A DNA stretch of 64,000 nucleotides. It comes from Contendibacter sp031732755. GTDB lineage: Bacteria > Pseudomonadota > Gammaproteobacteria > Competibacterales > Competibacteraceae. Below are positions 1 to 7,096 of the stretch, piece by piece. The position numbers and the translations under genes are program-made. The notes below the pieces were generated by a model, which was not told the DNA's origin, did no database searches, and worked only from the letters and a program-made list of their open reading frames with translations. Every line of letters starts with the position of its first letter. The first letter of the stretch is position 1. Where the stretch lies: assembly GCA_031732755.1 (NCBI GenBank), contig JAVMKI010000071.1:1-64000 (forward strand), given 5' to 3'.

Positions 1-71
1 GATCAAACGGGTTGCGCGAATTGCGGCGCATCAAAACCTATTGCGGACGAGTGAGTGACGGGGGAAACCGC

Positions 72-536
72 ATGATTCGCGCGTTGATTTCTGGAAGCAT
101 CTACGGTCAACCACAGGCCCGCACCAGCCAGGCCGGCAAGTCCTACGTGACCGCCAAGGTGCGCGCCGATGGCAAGGACGGCGCGAGCGTCTGGTGCAGC
201 ATCATCGCCTTCGGGGAGATTGCCGACCGGTTGCTAACCCTTGGCGATGGTGCCGCGCTCTCCATCAGCGGACGAGCCGGGGTGAACGCCTGGCTCGATA
301 AGACCGGTGAACCTCGCGCGGGGCTGTCGTTGGTGGCGGATGAAATGGTGACGCTGAAAGGCAAACCGCGCCCTGTGGAATCACAAGGGCAGGAACACGC
401 CGCTGGACAGGGTACCGGACAAAATACCGGCCATGGCCAGGGACAACGCCCGCCACGTCCACCACGAAGGACACCCCGGCCCGCGCCCGTCGCCACCGGC
501 CCGGACTTTGACGACGCGCTACCGGACTTCATGTAG
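72..536 (+). CDS. ssb: single-stranded DNA-binding protein (SSB-like)
   Basis: Predicted OB-fold protein that coats single-stranded DNA. The N-terminal ~100 residues have the SSB layout (MIRALISGSIYGQPQAR, then VWCSIIAFGEIADRL and a GRAGVNAW strand). A Gln/Gly/Pro-rich linker follows, and the chain ends in an acidic tip, DFDDALPDFM, resembling the DDDIPF tail that recruits partner proteins. At 154 residues it is slightly shorter than housekeeping SSB. The ATG at 72 is chosen because the OB fold begins directly there; an upstream in-frame start at 12 would add 20 unrelated residues. Its position beside small regulators and near a candidate attachment site suggests an element-borne SSB rather than the chromosomal copy. 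Confidence 0.8.
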   Translation: MIRALISGSIYGQPQARTSQAGKSYVTAKVRADGKDGASVWCSIIAFGEIADRLLTLGDGAALSISGRAGVNAWLDKTGEPRAGLSLVADEMVTLKGKPRPVESQGQEHAAGQGTGQNTGHGQGQRPPRPPRRTPRPAPVATGPDFDDALPDFM

Positions 537-721
537 CCATGGCGTTGCCTGCTTGCCGAGTTCCAGCCCTGGCGCGCTGGCGATAGCCCGGTGAGCGGGG
601 GACCCTGTAGCCCTCCTTGGACACGAGTAATCGCAGCCCCGTTTTTTTCACAGACATCAGGCAATATAGGGCATCATAATCAGTATGTTATGGCAACACT
701 GCGGGATATGGCCGCTGATTC

Positions 722-747
722 CAATTCCATCGAATTCGATGGAATTG
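722..747. repeat. 26-bp perfect palindrome
   Basis: The half site CAATTCCATCGAA is followed immediately by its exact reverse complement, with no spacer. It lies about 180 bases upstream of the ribbon-helix-helix gene at 930. A palindrome of this length with no T-run is more likely a protein-binding site than a terminator. Confidence 0.75.
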
Positions 748-810
748 CGACCTCGTTAACGAGGATGCAGCCATGTGCCTCCGGCTTTTCCGCGTCGGGT
801 CTTGATCCAA

Positions 811-831
811 AAACCGGGATTTTCCCGGTTT
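811..831. repeat. inverted repeat / hairpin
   Basis: AAACCGGGA and TCCCGGTTT form a 9-bp perfect stem around a TTT loop. No T-run follows, so a terminator role is weak; it may be part of the control region ahead of the gene at 930. Confidence 0.5.
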
Positions 832-880
832 ATCCCGTGTCGCCGCGACAAAGCATCCAATTTCACGGTGACGGGAATTT

Positions 881-929
881 TTGTACAACTATTGTTTATA
901 TATTTACATAATTCTTGTACAATCATTGT
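881..929 (+). promoter_or_regulatory. promoter overlapped by TTGTACAA direct repeats
   Basis: Two 15-base direct repeats, TTGTACAACTATTGT (881-895) and TTGTACAATCATTGT (915-929), share a palindromic TTGTACAA core and lie 34 bases apart. The first contains a -35-like TTGTAC (881-886); an 18-base spacer leads to TACATA (905-910) as -10. The second abuts the ATG at 930. No Shine-Dalgarno is visible, so the transcript would have a very short leader. The arrangement fits autorepression by the ribbon-helix-helix protein encoded immediately downstream. Confidence 0.5.
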
Positions 930-1151
930 ATGAGCACAAAGGTTCTCCTCTCCGTGCAAGTCACGCCAGCCTTCCGCCAGGCCCTGAAACGAACCGCGCT
1001 GGACCATGGTTGCACGGTCCAGGCCCTCGTTCTTGGAGCACTCCAGCGGTTGATTCCAGGCGACCATTCCCCCCTCGAAAACAGTCATGAAAATCAAAGA
1101 TATCCTACCGCTCCCCCTCAACTCGAACACGACCCCAGTCACGGAGTCTGA
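930..1151 (+). CDS. small ribbon-helix-helix-like DNA-binding protein
   Basis: A 73-residue protein. Residues 4-45 (KVLLSVQVTPAFRQALKRTA, then a second helix ending VLGALQRLI) have the strand-helix-helix pattern of MetJ/Arc regulators such as ParG and CopG proteins of mobile elements. The C-terminal 28 residues are polar and probably disordered. The ATG at 930 follows directly after a TTGTACAA repeat, and I prefer it to the upstream in-frame TTG that lies inside the repeat. It probably represses its own promoter. Its 3' end overlaps the next gene by 65 bases in another frame, which is unusual and leaves the exact end of the functional protein uncertain. Confidence 0.55.
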   Translation: MSTKVLLSVQVTPAFRQALKRTALDHGCTVQALVLGALQRLIPGDHSPLENSHENQRYPTAPPQLEHDPSHGV

Positions 1152-1653
1152 TTTAGAGAAGCAACTCGCCGCGATGAGCAGCGCCTTGCTGGCGAGTTAC
1201 CACGCGCTCCACGAGCGCCGAAACGCCATCGGTCGTGAACTCCGCGCCATTCAGGAAGCGCCGCCGGCGCGGGAGGACCTTGGGCAGTTCCTCATCGGCT
1301 TCCTGGATGCCGTGATGGATACCGAACCTCACGGGCTGCGGTTGAAGTTGCGCGCCAACCTGGAGCGGTTATGGCGAAACCCCGCCCATGTGGCGGAAAT
1401 AACGGAGGGTTGGCTGCAATCGGTTCGCAGTGGGCTTGATGAGTTCGAGTGGTTCTGGCTGCCCCTGTTGAGTGAATCCTTGAAGGCCGGCGCGCGCCAA
1501 CTGGCGGAATCCCTCCCGTGGGAAAACCCCGGACTGCCCGCCGCTGAACGCGCGGAGAAGGTTCGCGGCCTGACCGAGACCATGGAGGGACTCAGTGCCG
1601 AAATTGAGGACCTGCGCGCCCGCGCCGCCCGATTCAACATTACCCTGGCCTAG
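1087..1653 (+). CDS. hypothetical helical protein
   Basis: A 188-residue protein of unknown function. It is predicted to be largely alpha-helical, with heptad-like stretches near residues 25-70 and 155-185 (ETMEGLSAEIEDLRARAARF) and a Trp-rich middle (GLDEFEWFWLPLL). No domain is recognised. It belongs to the run of small same-strand genes from 930 to 2937 and is probably co-transcribed with them. The start at 1087 lies inside the preceding gene; an ATG at 1174 is an alternative. Confidence 0.5.
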   Translation: MKIKDILPLPLNSNTTPVTESDLEKQLAAMSSALLASYHALHERRNAIGRELRAIQEAPPAREDLGQFLIGFLDAVMDTEPHGLRLKLRANLERLWRNPAHVAEITEGWLQSVRSGLDEFEWFWLPLLSESLKAGARQLAESLPWENPGLPAAERAEKVRGLTETMEGLSAEIEDLRARAARFNITLA

Positions 1654-1663
1654 AGGCAGTCCC

Positions 1664-1921
1664 ATGCACATCGAACCCGGTAGCTTGACCATGATTTCCC
1701 CCACCTTCGGCCGCCCCCCGGCTTCACCCGCGCCCAGCGGCGCGTTGATCGACGCGAGCGCCCAGTTCGCAATAAGAGCCGCCAACGCCCGACTGGGAAG
1801 GGAGCACGACCCCGCCGATCTGATCCGGGAATGGCACGCCGCGCCCCCCCAAGCCCGGAAAATCTTTCACGATAACCTCGGTGAATTCCTTCAAATCCAC
1901 CGGCTGAAACGGCCCGCATGA
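1664..1921 (+). CDS. hypothetical small protein
   Basis: An 85-residue protein with no recognised domain. A Pro-rich N-terminus leads into an amphipathic helical C-terminal half (PADLIREWHAAPPQARKIFH). The ATG at 1664 is preceded by AGAGGCAG, a reasonable Shine-Dalgarno. The stop overlaps the next start as ATGA at 1918, indicating translational coupling within the cassette. Confidence 0.5.
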   Translation: MHIEPGSLTMISPTFGRPPASPAPSGALIDASAQFAIRAANARLGREHDPADLIREWHAAPPQARKIFHDNLGEFLQIHRLKRPA

Positions 1922-2019
1922 AACGCCCGCGCCGATCCGCGCAGGTTCGCGCCGAACGCAAGGCGGTCCTGGCGGCGAAGCGTGGTCAACTCCCCAGCCA
2001 GAAGAAGCGAGCGAAATGA
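1918..2019 (+). CDS. very small basic protein
   Basis: A 33-residue frame beginning at the ATGA overlap with the preceding gene and ending in a second overlap with the next gene (ATGATG at 2016). It is extremely basic, starting MKRPRRSAQVRAERK and ending QKKRAK, which could suit nucleic-acid binding. Overlaps on both sides support real translation, or at least coupling, but the frame is so short that chance cannot be excluded. Confidence 0.35.
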   Translation: MKRPRRSAQVRAERKAVLAAKRGQLPSQKKRAK

Positions 2020-2330
2020 TGGTTGCCGATATCCGCCGAATACAAGTGACCGCACACCTCCGCCCAGTGCGCCGCTGGAAGGGACGCCGCAGCCCCTGGC
2101 CAGATTCTGGCGACGAGTACGACCTGACCCCGGAAGAGCAAGCCCGGCTGTACGCGGTACCCGGTACGGTGGTGCAACCATCGGAAGGGGTGGGTAACCC
2201 CGCCGCGTGGTTACCCGACCCCGCGCCATCCTACGAATCCGCGCCATCCTACGAATCCGCGCCATTCCACGAATCCGCGCCATTCCACGAATCCGCGCCA
2301 TGGGACGGCCCACCGGCCGCGTTTTGGTGA
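2016..2330 (+). CDS. hypothetical protein with tandem SAPSYE/SAPFHE repeats
   Basis: A 104-residue protein of unknown function. The N-terminal part is basic (HLRPVRRWKGRRSPWP), followed by an acidic helix (YDLTPEEQARLYAVPG). The C-terminal ~35 residues contain four copies of a six-residue unit (APSYES or APFHES), encoded by the 18-bp tandem repeat at 2223-2294. The repeat preserves the frame, so copy number could vary without disrupting the protein. It is coupled to the previous gene by a 4-base overlap. Confidence 0.45.
   Translation: MMVADIRRIQVTAHLRPVRRWKGRRSPWPDSGDEYDLTPEEQARLYAVPGTVVQPSEGVGNPAAWLPDPAPSYESAPSYESAPFHESAPFHESAPWDGPPAAFW
2223..2294 (+). repeat. 18-bp tandem repeat, four copies
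   Basis: Unit GCGCCATCCTACGAATCC, two copies, followed by two copies of a variant with TTCCAC in place of TCCTAC; a partial fifth copy follows. The unit length is a multiple of three and lies in frame inside the 2016-2330 gene. Confidence 0.9.
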
Positions 2331-2331
2331 C

Positions 2332-2574
2332 ATGGCGCGCAAGGCAACCTTCCGCAAGGGGAAGTATCTCCCCCTGGATTTCCTGGCGCGGACAGCGCAG
2401 GTTTCGGAGACGGCGATCCTTGCCGCCGCGAAGATTTGCGGGGTGGTTCAAATCGGCCGCCAGTTGTGGTTCGCGCGCGGGGTGACGGTCGATTTTGTCG
2501 AAGAGGCCCAGCTAGCGCACCGCGCGGAACAGGCCGCCGCGCAACGCGGCCACCGCGCCGCGTCAGCGCGTTAG
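2332..2574 (+). CDS. hypothetical small protein, possible DNA-binding
   Basis: An 80-residue protein starting one base after the previous stop. The middle (LDFLARTAQVSETAILAAAK) could form a helix-turn-helix-like pair, followed by a short strand segment (VVQIGRQLWFARGVTVDF). The pattern loosely recalls small excisionase or MerR-like proteins, which would fit an element end, but there is no diagnostic motif. The C-terminus is Ala/Arg-rich and probably disordered. Confidence 0.45.
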   Translation: MARKATFRKGKYLPLDFLARTAQVSETAILAAAKICGVVQIGRQLWFARGVTVDFVEEAQLAHRAEQAAAQRGHRAASAR

Positions 2575-2586
2575 AGACCGCGCGCC

Positions 2587-2937
2587 GTGAGTGGTCGAAC
2601 ACATCAAATCGCCGTGCAACTGGACCGCGCGGCCTTTGACCGCCTCAAGCGGCTGGCCAGCGCCAGCGACAGGCCCTATGCCGCCGTCATCGGGCACGCC
2701 TTGGAAGTTCTGGACAGTTCCGCTAGCGATGGACTAGCGCCCGCTAGTGGGTTTCGAGTCTACGCGCAACTACCTGAGGCGGAACGGCGCGCCTGGCGCG
2801 GAAAGGTCCGGCAGTGGCGTGGGGAGGGGCTTAGCTTTGGCGGTATCGCCAAGCGGTTGTTCCAGGAACATCACCTCGCTGGCGCGGACAACCTGCCATT
2901 GCATAGTTCCACCATTCGCGGCATGGCCGCCGCGTAA
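2587..2937 (+). CDS. putative RHH plus recombinase-type HTH protein
   Basis: A 116-residue protein with a GTG start. The N-terminal ~45 residues (HQIAVQLDRAAFDRLKRLAS) resemble a ribbon-helix-helix domain. The C-terminal ~50 (WRGEGLSFGGIAKRLFQEH, then STIRGMAAA) resemble the helix-turn-helix found at the ends of serine recombinases and related regulators. It is the last gene before the candidate attachment region, consistent with an element-encoded regulator or recombination accessory factor. No catalytic residues for recombination are visible, so it is not itself a recombinase. Confidence 0.5.
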   Translation: MSGRTHQIAVQLDRAAFDRLKRLASASDRPYAAVIGHALEVLDSSASDGLAPASGFRVYAQLPEAERRAWRGKVRQWRGEGLSFGGIAKRLFQEHHLAGADNLPLHSSTIRGMAAA

Positions 2938-3060
2938 TCCCGCGTGCGTGGGGTGGAGGTAGGGACTTGTTAACCGGTCAAATCGTGGTAGTAACTTCTG
3001 GGATAACCGGCTGAAAGGTCACCATTAAATTTAATATATATCAATCTGTTATCAATTCAA

Positions 3061-3083
3061 TTCAATTCCTGTTCGGGGCGCCA
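3061..3083 (+). other. candidate attachment-site remnant (tRNA 3'-end-like)
   Basis: TTCAATTCCTGTTCGGGGC followed by GCCAT reads like the last part of a tRNA: a T-loop (TTCAATT), a 3' T-stem strand (CCTGT), a seven-base acceptor strand (TCGGGGC), then GCCA. The upstream bases cannot supply the pairing T-stem strand, so this is not a complete tRNA. Elements integrated at a tRNA 3' end leave such a fragment at one boundary. It is reported as a candidate, because similarity over 23 bases can arise by chance. Confidence 0.35.
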
Positions 3084-3550
3084 TAATTTCAATCACTTAG
3101 CCAAAGTTCCTTCAGCCGGGAAGCGCCGGGAAACGTGCGGTCGGTGCAGCGGCGTCCCATGTTGACCGGTCTGTTGACAACCTTCTCCGCCCGCGTGGCA
3201 TCATGACGAGAATGTCCCTAACCCCTTGCCACGCTGTCCGTGGCATCAAGATGGCGACGATCCTTTAAGCCCGCCTTCGCCGAAGGCGCGAGTCACTCAA
3301 TTTAGACGGCCTGCGGGCCACCCGATCATAGAAATCGCGCATCGCGTAACCAGAGCAATTGCTTTTCGATAAGATGCGGTAGCTTTGTCGTTAGCCCACA
3401 AGGCACAGGGCCGGGCGCGATCCCCACCCGACCCATTCTCCCGCTAATCATGGAACTGGATTTGGGCGATTTCGAACGCGTGCCGACCGCTTACCGCTTT
3501 CGAAATTTAAGCCGGGTTGAACGCGCCCTACAATCCGGTTGAATATCTTC

Positions 3551-3556
3551 TATAAT
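3551..3556 (+). promoter_or_regulatory. possible -10 element upstream of frdA
   Basis: A perfect TATAAT lies about 207 bases ahead of frdA. At 17-base spacing the -35 position holds CTACAA, a poor match, which would suit an activator-dependent promoter. No clear FNR box (TTGAT-N4-ATCAA) was found around it. Confidence 0.35.
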
Positions 3557-3762
3557 TTCCAGCGCGAAGTTCTGAAACCGAGCAACGCCACCAATCCCGT
3601 GCATGCCACGCCAACTCAGCCAGCCGCTTCCCCAGCGATTCCCGCGCGAGGGATCACCTCCGATCCCCGACGGCCTGGAAAGCGGCTGATTTCGTCAACC
3701 CCACCTTTTAACCCACGTAAGTCTCAATCATCCGACGAGCATCACGCCGAGGAGCTGTATCT

Positions 3763-5523
3763 ATGGAGATCATCAAAACCGACGTCGCTATCGTCGGCGC
3801 GGGAGGGGCGGGGCTGCGCGCCGCCATCGCGCTCGCCGAAGCCGACCCAAAGCTACGCATCGCATTGATTTCAAAAGTCTATCCGATGCGCAGCCATACC
3901 TGCGCCGCCGAAGGCGGAGCCGCCGGCGTCATCAAGTCCGATGACAGCCTCGACCTGCACTTCAACGACACCGTGGGTGGCGGGGACTGGTTGTGCGACC
4001 AGGACGCGGTCGAATACTTCATCAACGAAGCCCCCAAGGAGCTGATCCAACTGGAACACTGGGGCTGTCCGTGGAGCCGCGAGCCGGATGGCTCGGTGGC
4101 GGTGCGGCCGTTCGGCGGGATGAAGATCAAGCGCACCTGGTTCGCCGCCGACAAATCGGGTTTCCACATCCTGCACACCCTGTTTCAGACTTCGCTCAAG
4201 TACCCGACGATCCAACGCTTCGACGAGTACTATGCCACCGATCTGCTAGTGGACGATGGGCGTTGCCAAGGCTTCACCGCCCTGGAGATTCGCAGCGGTC
4301 AGATGAAGCAGTTCCAGGCGCGGGCGGTGATCATCGCCGGCGGCGGCGGCGGCCGCATGTTCCCCTTCACCACCAACGGCGCCATCAAGACCGGTGACGG
4401 CATGGCTTTGGCCTATCGCGCCGGCGCACCGCTCAAGGACATGGAATTCGTCCAGTATCACCCCACCGGCTTGCCGAACACCGGTATCCTGCTGACCGAG
4501 GGCTGTCGCGGCGAAGGCGGCATTCTGGTCAACAAAAATGGCCGCCGCTATTTGCAGGATTACGGCATGGGGCCGGAGACACCGGTCGGTCAGCCGGTGC
4601 TCAAGACCATGGAACTCGGCCCACGCGACCGGTTGAGCCAGGCGTTCTGGCACGAGCAAAAGAAGGGCAACACCGTCTCGACCAAATGGGGCGACTGCGT
4701 ACTGCTCGACATGCGCCATCTGGGCGAGAAGAAGATCAACGAGCGGCTGCCGTTCGTGCGCGATCTGTCCATCAGTTACCTGGGCATGGACCCGGTCAAG
4801 GAACCGATCCCGATCCGCCCGGTGGTGCACTACATGATGGGCGGCATCCATACCAACATCAACGCCGCCACCCCGTTGCCGGGTTTGTTCGCGGCGGGCG
4901 AATGCGCCTGCGTGAGCATCAACGGCGCGAACCGGCTGGGCTCCAATTCCCTGACCGAGTTGCTGGTGTTCGGGCGGCGGGCGGCGCTGAGCGCCATCGC
5001 GCATCTTCAGTCCGGCCTGCCCGCCGGCAACGACACCGCGCTGACCGCCAAGGCCAAGGATTCCGAGGATCGTATCCGCGCTCTGTTTGCCAAGAGCCAG
5101 GGTACGGAATCCATCGCCGGTCTGCGCAAGGAGATGATGCACACGATGGAGGAAGGCGCCGGCATTTACCGCACCGGCGAGGAATTGGCGAAGACCTGCG
5201 ACAAGATCGCCGAGTTGCGCCAACGCTATGCCGGCATCGCGCTGCACGACAAGACCAACGTCTACAACACGGACCTGTTGCAGGCGCTGGAATTGGGCTC
5301 GATGCTCGACTGCGCCGAGGCGGTCGCGGTGGGCGCGCGAGACCGCAAGGAATCGCGGGGCGCGCACCAGCGGTTGGATTTCACCGCGCGGGATGACCAG
5401 AACTTCCTCAAGCATACCCTGGCCTACTATCATCCCACCGAACCGCCGCGCGTCGACTACCTCGATGTGGTGATCACCAAGTCCCAGCCTGGGGTCCGCG
5501 ATTACTCAGGAGCCAAGAAATGA
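3763..5523 (+). CDS. frdA: fumarate reductase flavoprotein subunit
   Basis: Catalytic flavoprotein of membrane-bound quinol:fumarate reductase, facing the cytoplasm and reducing fumarate to succinate. At 586 residues it is close to E. coli FrdA. The FAD-binding GAGGAGLRAA motif is at residues 12-21; RSHTCAAEGG carries the His (about 45) that binds FAD covalently. Substrate-site segments TEGCRGEGG and RPVVHYMMGGIHTN are present, followed by GANRLGSNSLTELLVFG. FrdA is preferred over SdhA because the gene order is A-B-C-D with two small Frd-type anchors, whereas succinate dehydrogenase operons usually run C-D-A-B. Its stop overlaps the frdB start by four bases. Confidence 0.93.
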   Translation: MEIIKTDVAIVGAGGAGLRAAIALAEADPKLRIALISKVYPMRSHTCAAEGGAAGVIKSDDSLDLHFNDTVGGGDWLCDQDAVEYFINEAPKELIQLEHWGCPWSREPDGSVAVRPFGGMKIKRTWFAADKSGFHILHTLFQTSLKYPTIQRFDEYYATDLLVDDGRCQGFTALEIRSGQMKQFQARAVIIAGGGGGRMFPFTTNGAIKTGDGMALAYRAGAPLKDMEFVQYHPTGLPNTGILLTEGCRGEGGILVNKNGRRYLQDYGMGPETPVGQPVLKTMELGPRDRLSQAFWHEQKKGNTVSTKWGDCVLLDMRHLGEKKINERLPFVRDLSISYLGMDPVKEPIPIRPVVHYMMGGIHTNINAATPLPGLFAAGECACVSINGANRLGSNSLTELLVFGRRAALSAIAHLQSGLPAGNDTALTAKAKDSEDRIRALFAKSQGTESIAGLRKEMMHTMEEGAGIYRTGEELAKTCDKIAELRQRYAGIALHDKTNVYNTDLLQALELGSMLDCAEAVAVGARDRKESRGAHQRLDFTARDDQNFLKHTLAYYHPTEPPRVDYLDVVITKSQPGVRDYSGAKK

Positions 5524-6263
5524 GCGAACGCCAAATCCAACTGGAGGTGCTCCGCTACAACCCGGAGACCGATAGCGAGCCTCGGTTTCAGACCTACACC
5601 GTGCCTTGCCTGAACGAATGGGTGGTACTCGATGCCCTGAACTACGTCAAGGAGAACCTGGACCCCACCCTGAGCTATCGCTGGTCGTGCCACATGGCGG
5701 TGTGTGGCAGTTGCGGCATGATGATCAATGGCGAACCCAAGCTCGGCTGCAAGGCGTTCATCCATGAATACGGCGACAGCATCCGGGTCGAACCGCTAGC
5801 GCACTTCCCCATCGAGCGGGATTTGGTGACCGTGGTCGAGGACTTCATCGCCAAGCTGGCCAGCGTCAAGCCCTTCCTGATTCCGAAAGAGGATAAGCCG
5901 ACCAGCGCCGGCGAGTTCAAGCAGACGCCGGCCGAGTTGATGAAGTTCAAGCAGTACACGTTGTGCATCAACTGCATGTTGTGCTACGCCGCCTGCCCAC
6001 AATATGGCCTGGTGCCGGAGTTCGTCGGGCCGGCGGCCATCGCCCTGGCGCATCGTTACAACCAGGATTCGCGCGACGGTGGCCGGGACCAGCGTCAGGA
6101 AGTGGTCGCTTCCGACGAGGGCGTGTGGGAATGCTCGTTCGTCGGCGCCTGCTCCGAGGTCTGCCCGAAGCACGTGGATCCGGCCGGCGCGCTGCAACAG
6201 GTCAAGGTGGCCAGCACCATCGACTGGTATAAAGAACACTTGATGCCATGGGTGAAGAAATGA
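5520..6263 (+). CDS. frdB: fumarate reductase iron-sulfur subunit
   Basis: Electron-transfer subunit linking the quinol site to FrdA. The 247-residue length matches FrdB. A plant-type [2Fe-2S] set (CHMAVCGSCGMMINGEPKLG, then C) lies in the N-terminal half. The C-terminal half has CINCMLCYAACP for the [4Fe-4S] and CSFVGACSEVCPKHVDP for the [3Fe-4S] cluster, with the intervening PEFVGPAAIALAHRYNQDSR strongly FrdB-like. It is translationally coupled at both ends (ATGA overlaps with frdA and frdC). Confidence 0.95.
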   Translation: MSERQIQLEVLRYNPETDSEPRFQTYTVPCLNEWVVLDALNYVKENLDPTLSYRWSCHMAVCGSCGMMINGEPKLGCKAFIHEYGDSIRVEPLAHFPIERDLVTVVEDFIAKLASVKPFLIPKEDKPTSAGEFKQTPAELMKFKQYTLCINCMLCYAACPQYGLVPEFVGPAAIALAHRYNQDSRDGGRDQRQEVVASDEGVWECSFVGACSEVCPKHVDPAGALQQVKVASTIDWYKEHLMPWVKK

Positions 6264-6646
6264 GCCGCAAACCCTATGTCCGTGAAGTTTCCAAAACCAC
6301 CTGGTTTTTGCGCCAGCCGCGTTACCAGCGTTATATGGCGCGCGAGGTGACCTGCATTTTCATCTTCGCCTACACTTTCCTGCTGATTTGCGCCCTGGGC
6401 AGCCTGGCGAACGGGCCGGACGCCTTTCAGGGATTCCTGAATGCGCTGCGTAGCCCGCTGGGCGTGTTGTTCAACCTGGCGGTTTTGGTTGTGACGGCGT
6501 ACCACAGCGCCACCTGGTTCAACGTGACGCCCCAGGCCATGCCGATTCAGCGGGGCGAGGAATTTGTACCAGGCAACGTCATCGTCGGCGCCCACTACGG
6601 GGCTTGGGCGGTGGTTTCGCTGATCATCCTGATCTGGGGAATCTAG
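6260..6646 (+). CDS. frdC: fumarate reductase membrane anchor subunit C
   Basis: One of two membrane anchors that bind quinol and attach FrdAB to the inner membrane. The protein is 128 residues with three predicted transmembrane helices, and its N-terminus (MSRKPYVREVSKTTWFLRQP) matches the FrdC pattern. The ATG at 6260 is chosen over the in-frame ATG at 6248 because GGTGAAG sits just upstream and the start overlaps the frdB stop as ATGA. As part of an operon next to rquA, its quinone site may be tuned for rhodoquinol (inference). Confidence 0.9.
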   Translation: MSRKPYVREVSKTTWFLRQPRYQRYMAREVTCIFIFAYTFLLICALGSLANGPDAFQGFLNALRSPLGVLFNLAVLVVTAYHSATWFNVTPQAMPIQRGEEFVPGNVIVGAHYGAWAVVSLIILIWGI

Positions 6647-6648
6647 CC

Positions 6649-6990
6649 ATGGCCAAGTCCAACAAACCGATCTTCTGGGGACTGTTCGCCGCGGGCGGCA
6701 CGGTCACGGCGTTCGTGATTCCGGCATTGGCGCTGGTCACGCTGTTCGCCGCCATGCGTTTCAACATGGACATGTTCACTTATGAGGCCATCCACGCCTT
6801 TGCCGCGCACTGGCTGGGCAAGCTGATCATCTTCGGCGTGATCCTGCTGTCGCTGTGGCACGCCGCCCACCGGCTCCGGGTCACCCTGCACGACTTTGGC
6901 GTGCGCGCTGACACGGTGGTCGCCTACGCGGTCTATGGGCTAGCGAGCCTAGGCACGCTCATGACGATCATCTACCTGCTGCGGATCTGA
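6649..6990 (+). CDS. frdD: fumarate reductase membrane anchor subunit D
   Basis: Second membrane anchor of fumarate reductase, 113 residues with three hydrophobic segments. The N-terminal KPIFWGLFAAGG and the middle LWHAAHRLRVTLHDFG match FrdD (E. coli has PVFWGLFGAGG and LWCGLHRMHHAMHDL). The start at 6649 comes two bases after the frdC stop. It is the last gene of the frd operon; a strong terminator follows at 7038. Confidence 0.9.
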   Translation: MAKSNKPIFWGLFAAGGTVTAFVIPALALVTLFAAMRFNMDMFTYEAIHAFAAHWLGKLIIFGVILLSLWHAAHRLRVTLHDFGVRADTVVAYAVYGLASLGTLMTIIYLLRI

Positions 6991-7037
6991 GCGCGCGTAT
7001 TGCGATCAGCCGGCGATTTCCGTCTTTAACCTTCAAC

Positions 7038-7068
7038 CCCTCTCCCTCCACGGGAGAGGGCATTTTTT
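7038..7068 (+). terminator. rho-independent terminator after frdD
   Basis: CCCTCTCCC (7038-7046) pairs with GGGAGAGGG (7052-7060) around a five-base loop, followed by CATTTTTT. It separates frdABCD from rquA, so rquA may rely on read-through or its own promoter. The stem also resembles a family of CCCTCTCCC-type repeats seen elsewhere in the window. Confidence 0.85.
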
Positions 7069-7096
7069 CACCGGCTCCAAGGAAGCTTTTGCAGCC

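Larger units (their letters stand above)
537..929. other. intergenic region, regulatory repeats
   Basis: About 390 bases without a convincing gene; an open frame at 591-911 has no recognisable protein features. The region becomes AT-rich towards its right end and carries a long perfect palindrome (722-747), a hairpin (811-831) and a promoter overlapped by TTGTACAA repeats (881-929). This concentration of symmetric sites suggests an operator or partition-like control region for the downstream genes. Confidence 0.6.
2938..3762. other. long intergenic region between element end and frdA
   Basis: About 825 bases with no supported gene. It contains an AT-rich patch (3028-3065) with tandem AATTC units, a tRNA-3'-end-like stretch (3061-3083), a GC hairpin around 3271-3290 without a T-run, and a TATAAT box at 3551-3556 ahead of frdA. 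An open frame at 3539-3868 runs into frdA in another frame and is not convincing. Confidence 0.6.

Noticed and set aside
1..58. 3' end of an upstream gene
   Set aside because: Two frames end in this stretch (stops at 52-54 and 56-58) and the sequence is too short to decide which, if either, is coding.
591..911. 106-codon open frame upstream of the RHH gene
   Set aside because: It spans the palindrome and promoter repeats, has no recognisable protein pattern, and the region is better explained as regulatory DNA.
2223..2294. Possible CRISPR-like repeat array
   Set aside because: The 18-bp units are directly adjacent without spacers and encode an in-frame peptide repeat; there are no cas genes.
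3539..3868. 109-codon open frame ahead of frdA
   Set aside because: It begins just upstream of the TATAAT box, overlaps frdA by over 100 bases in another frame, and is Ser/Pro-rich without domain features.
4246..5433. 395-codon open frame on the minus strand
   Set aside because: It lies wholly antisense to frdA, is low-complexity (Gln/Arg/Val-rich) as expected from the complement of a GC-rich gene, and has no recognisable domain.
3763..6990. Succinate dehydrogenase (sdhCDAB) instead of fumarate reductase
   Set aside because: The order is flavoprotein, iron-sulfur, then two small anchors whose N-termini match FrdC and FrdD; SDH operons start with the anchors.
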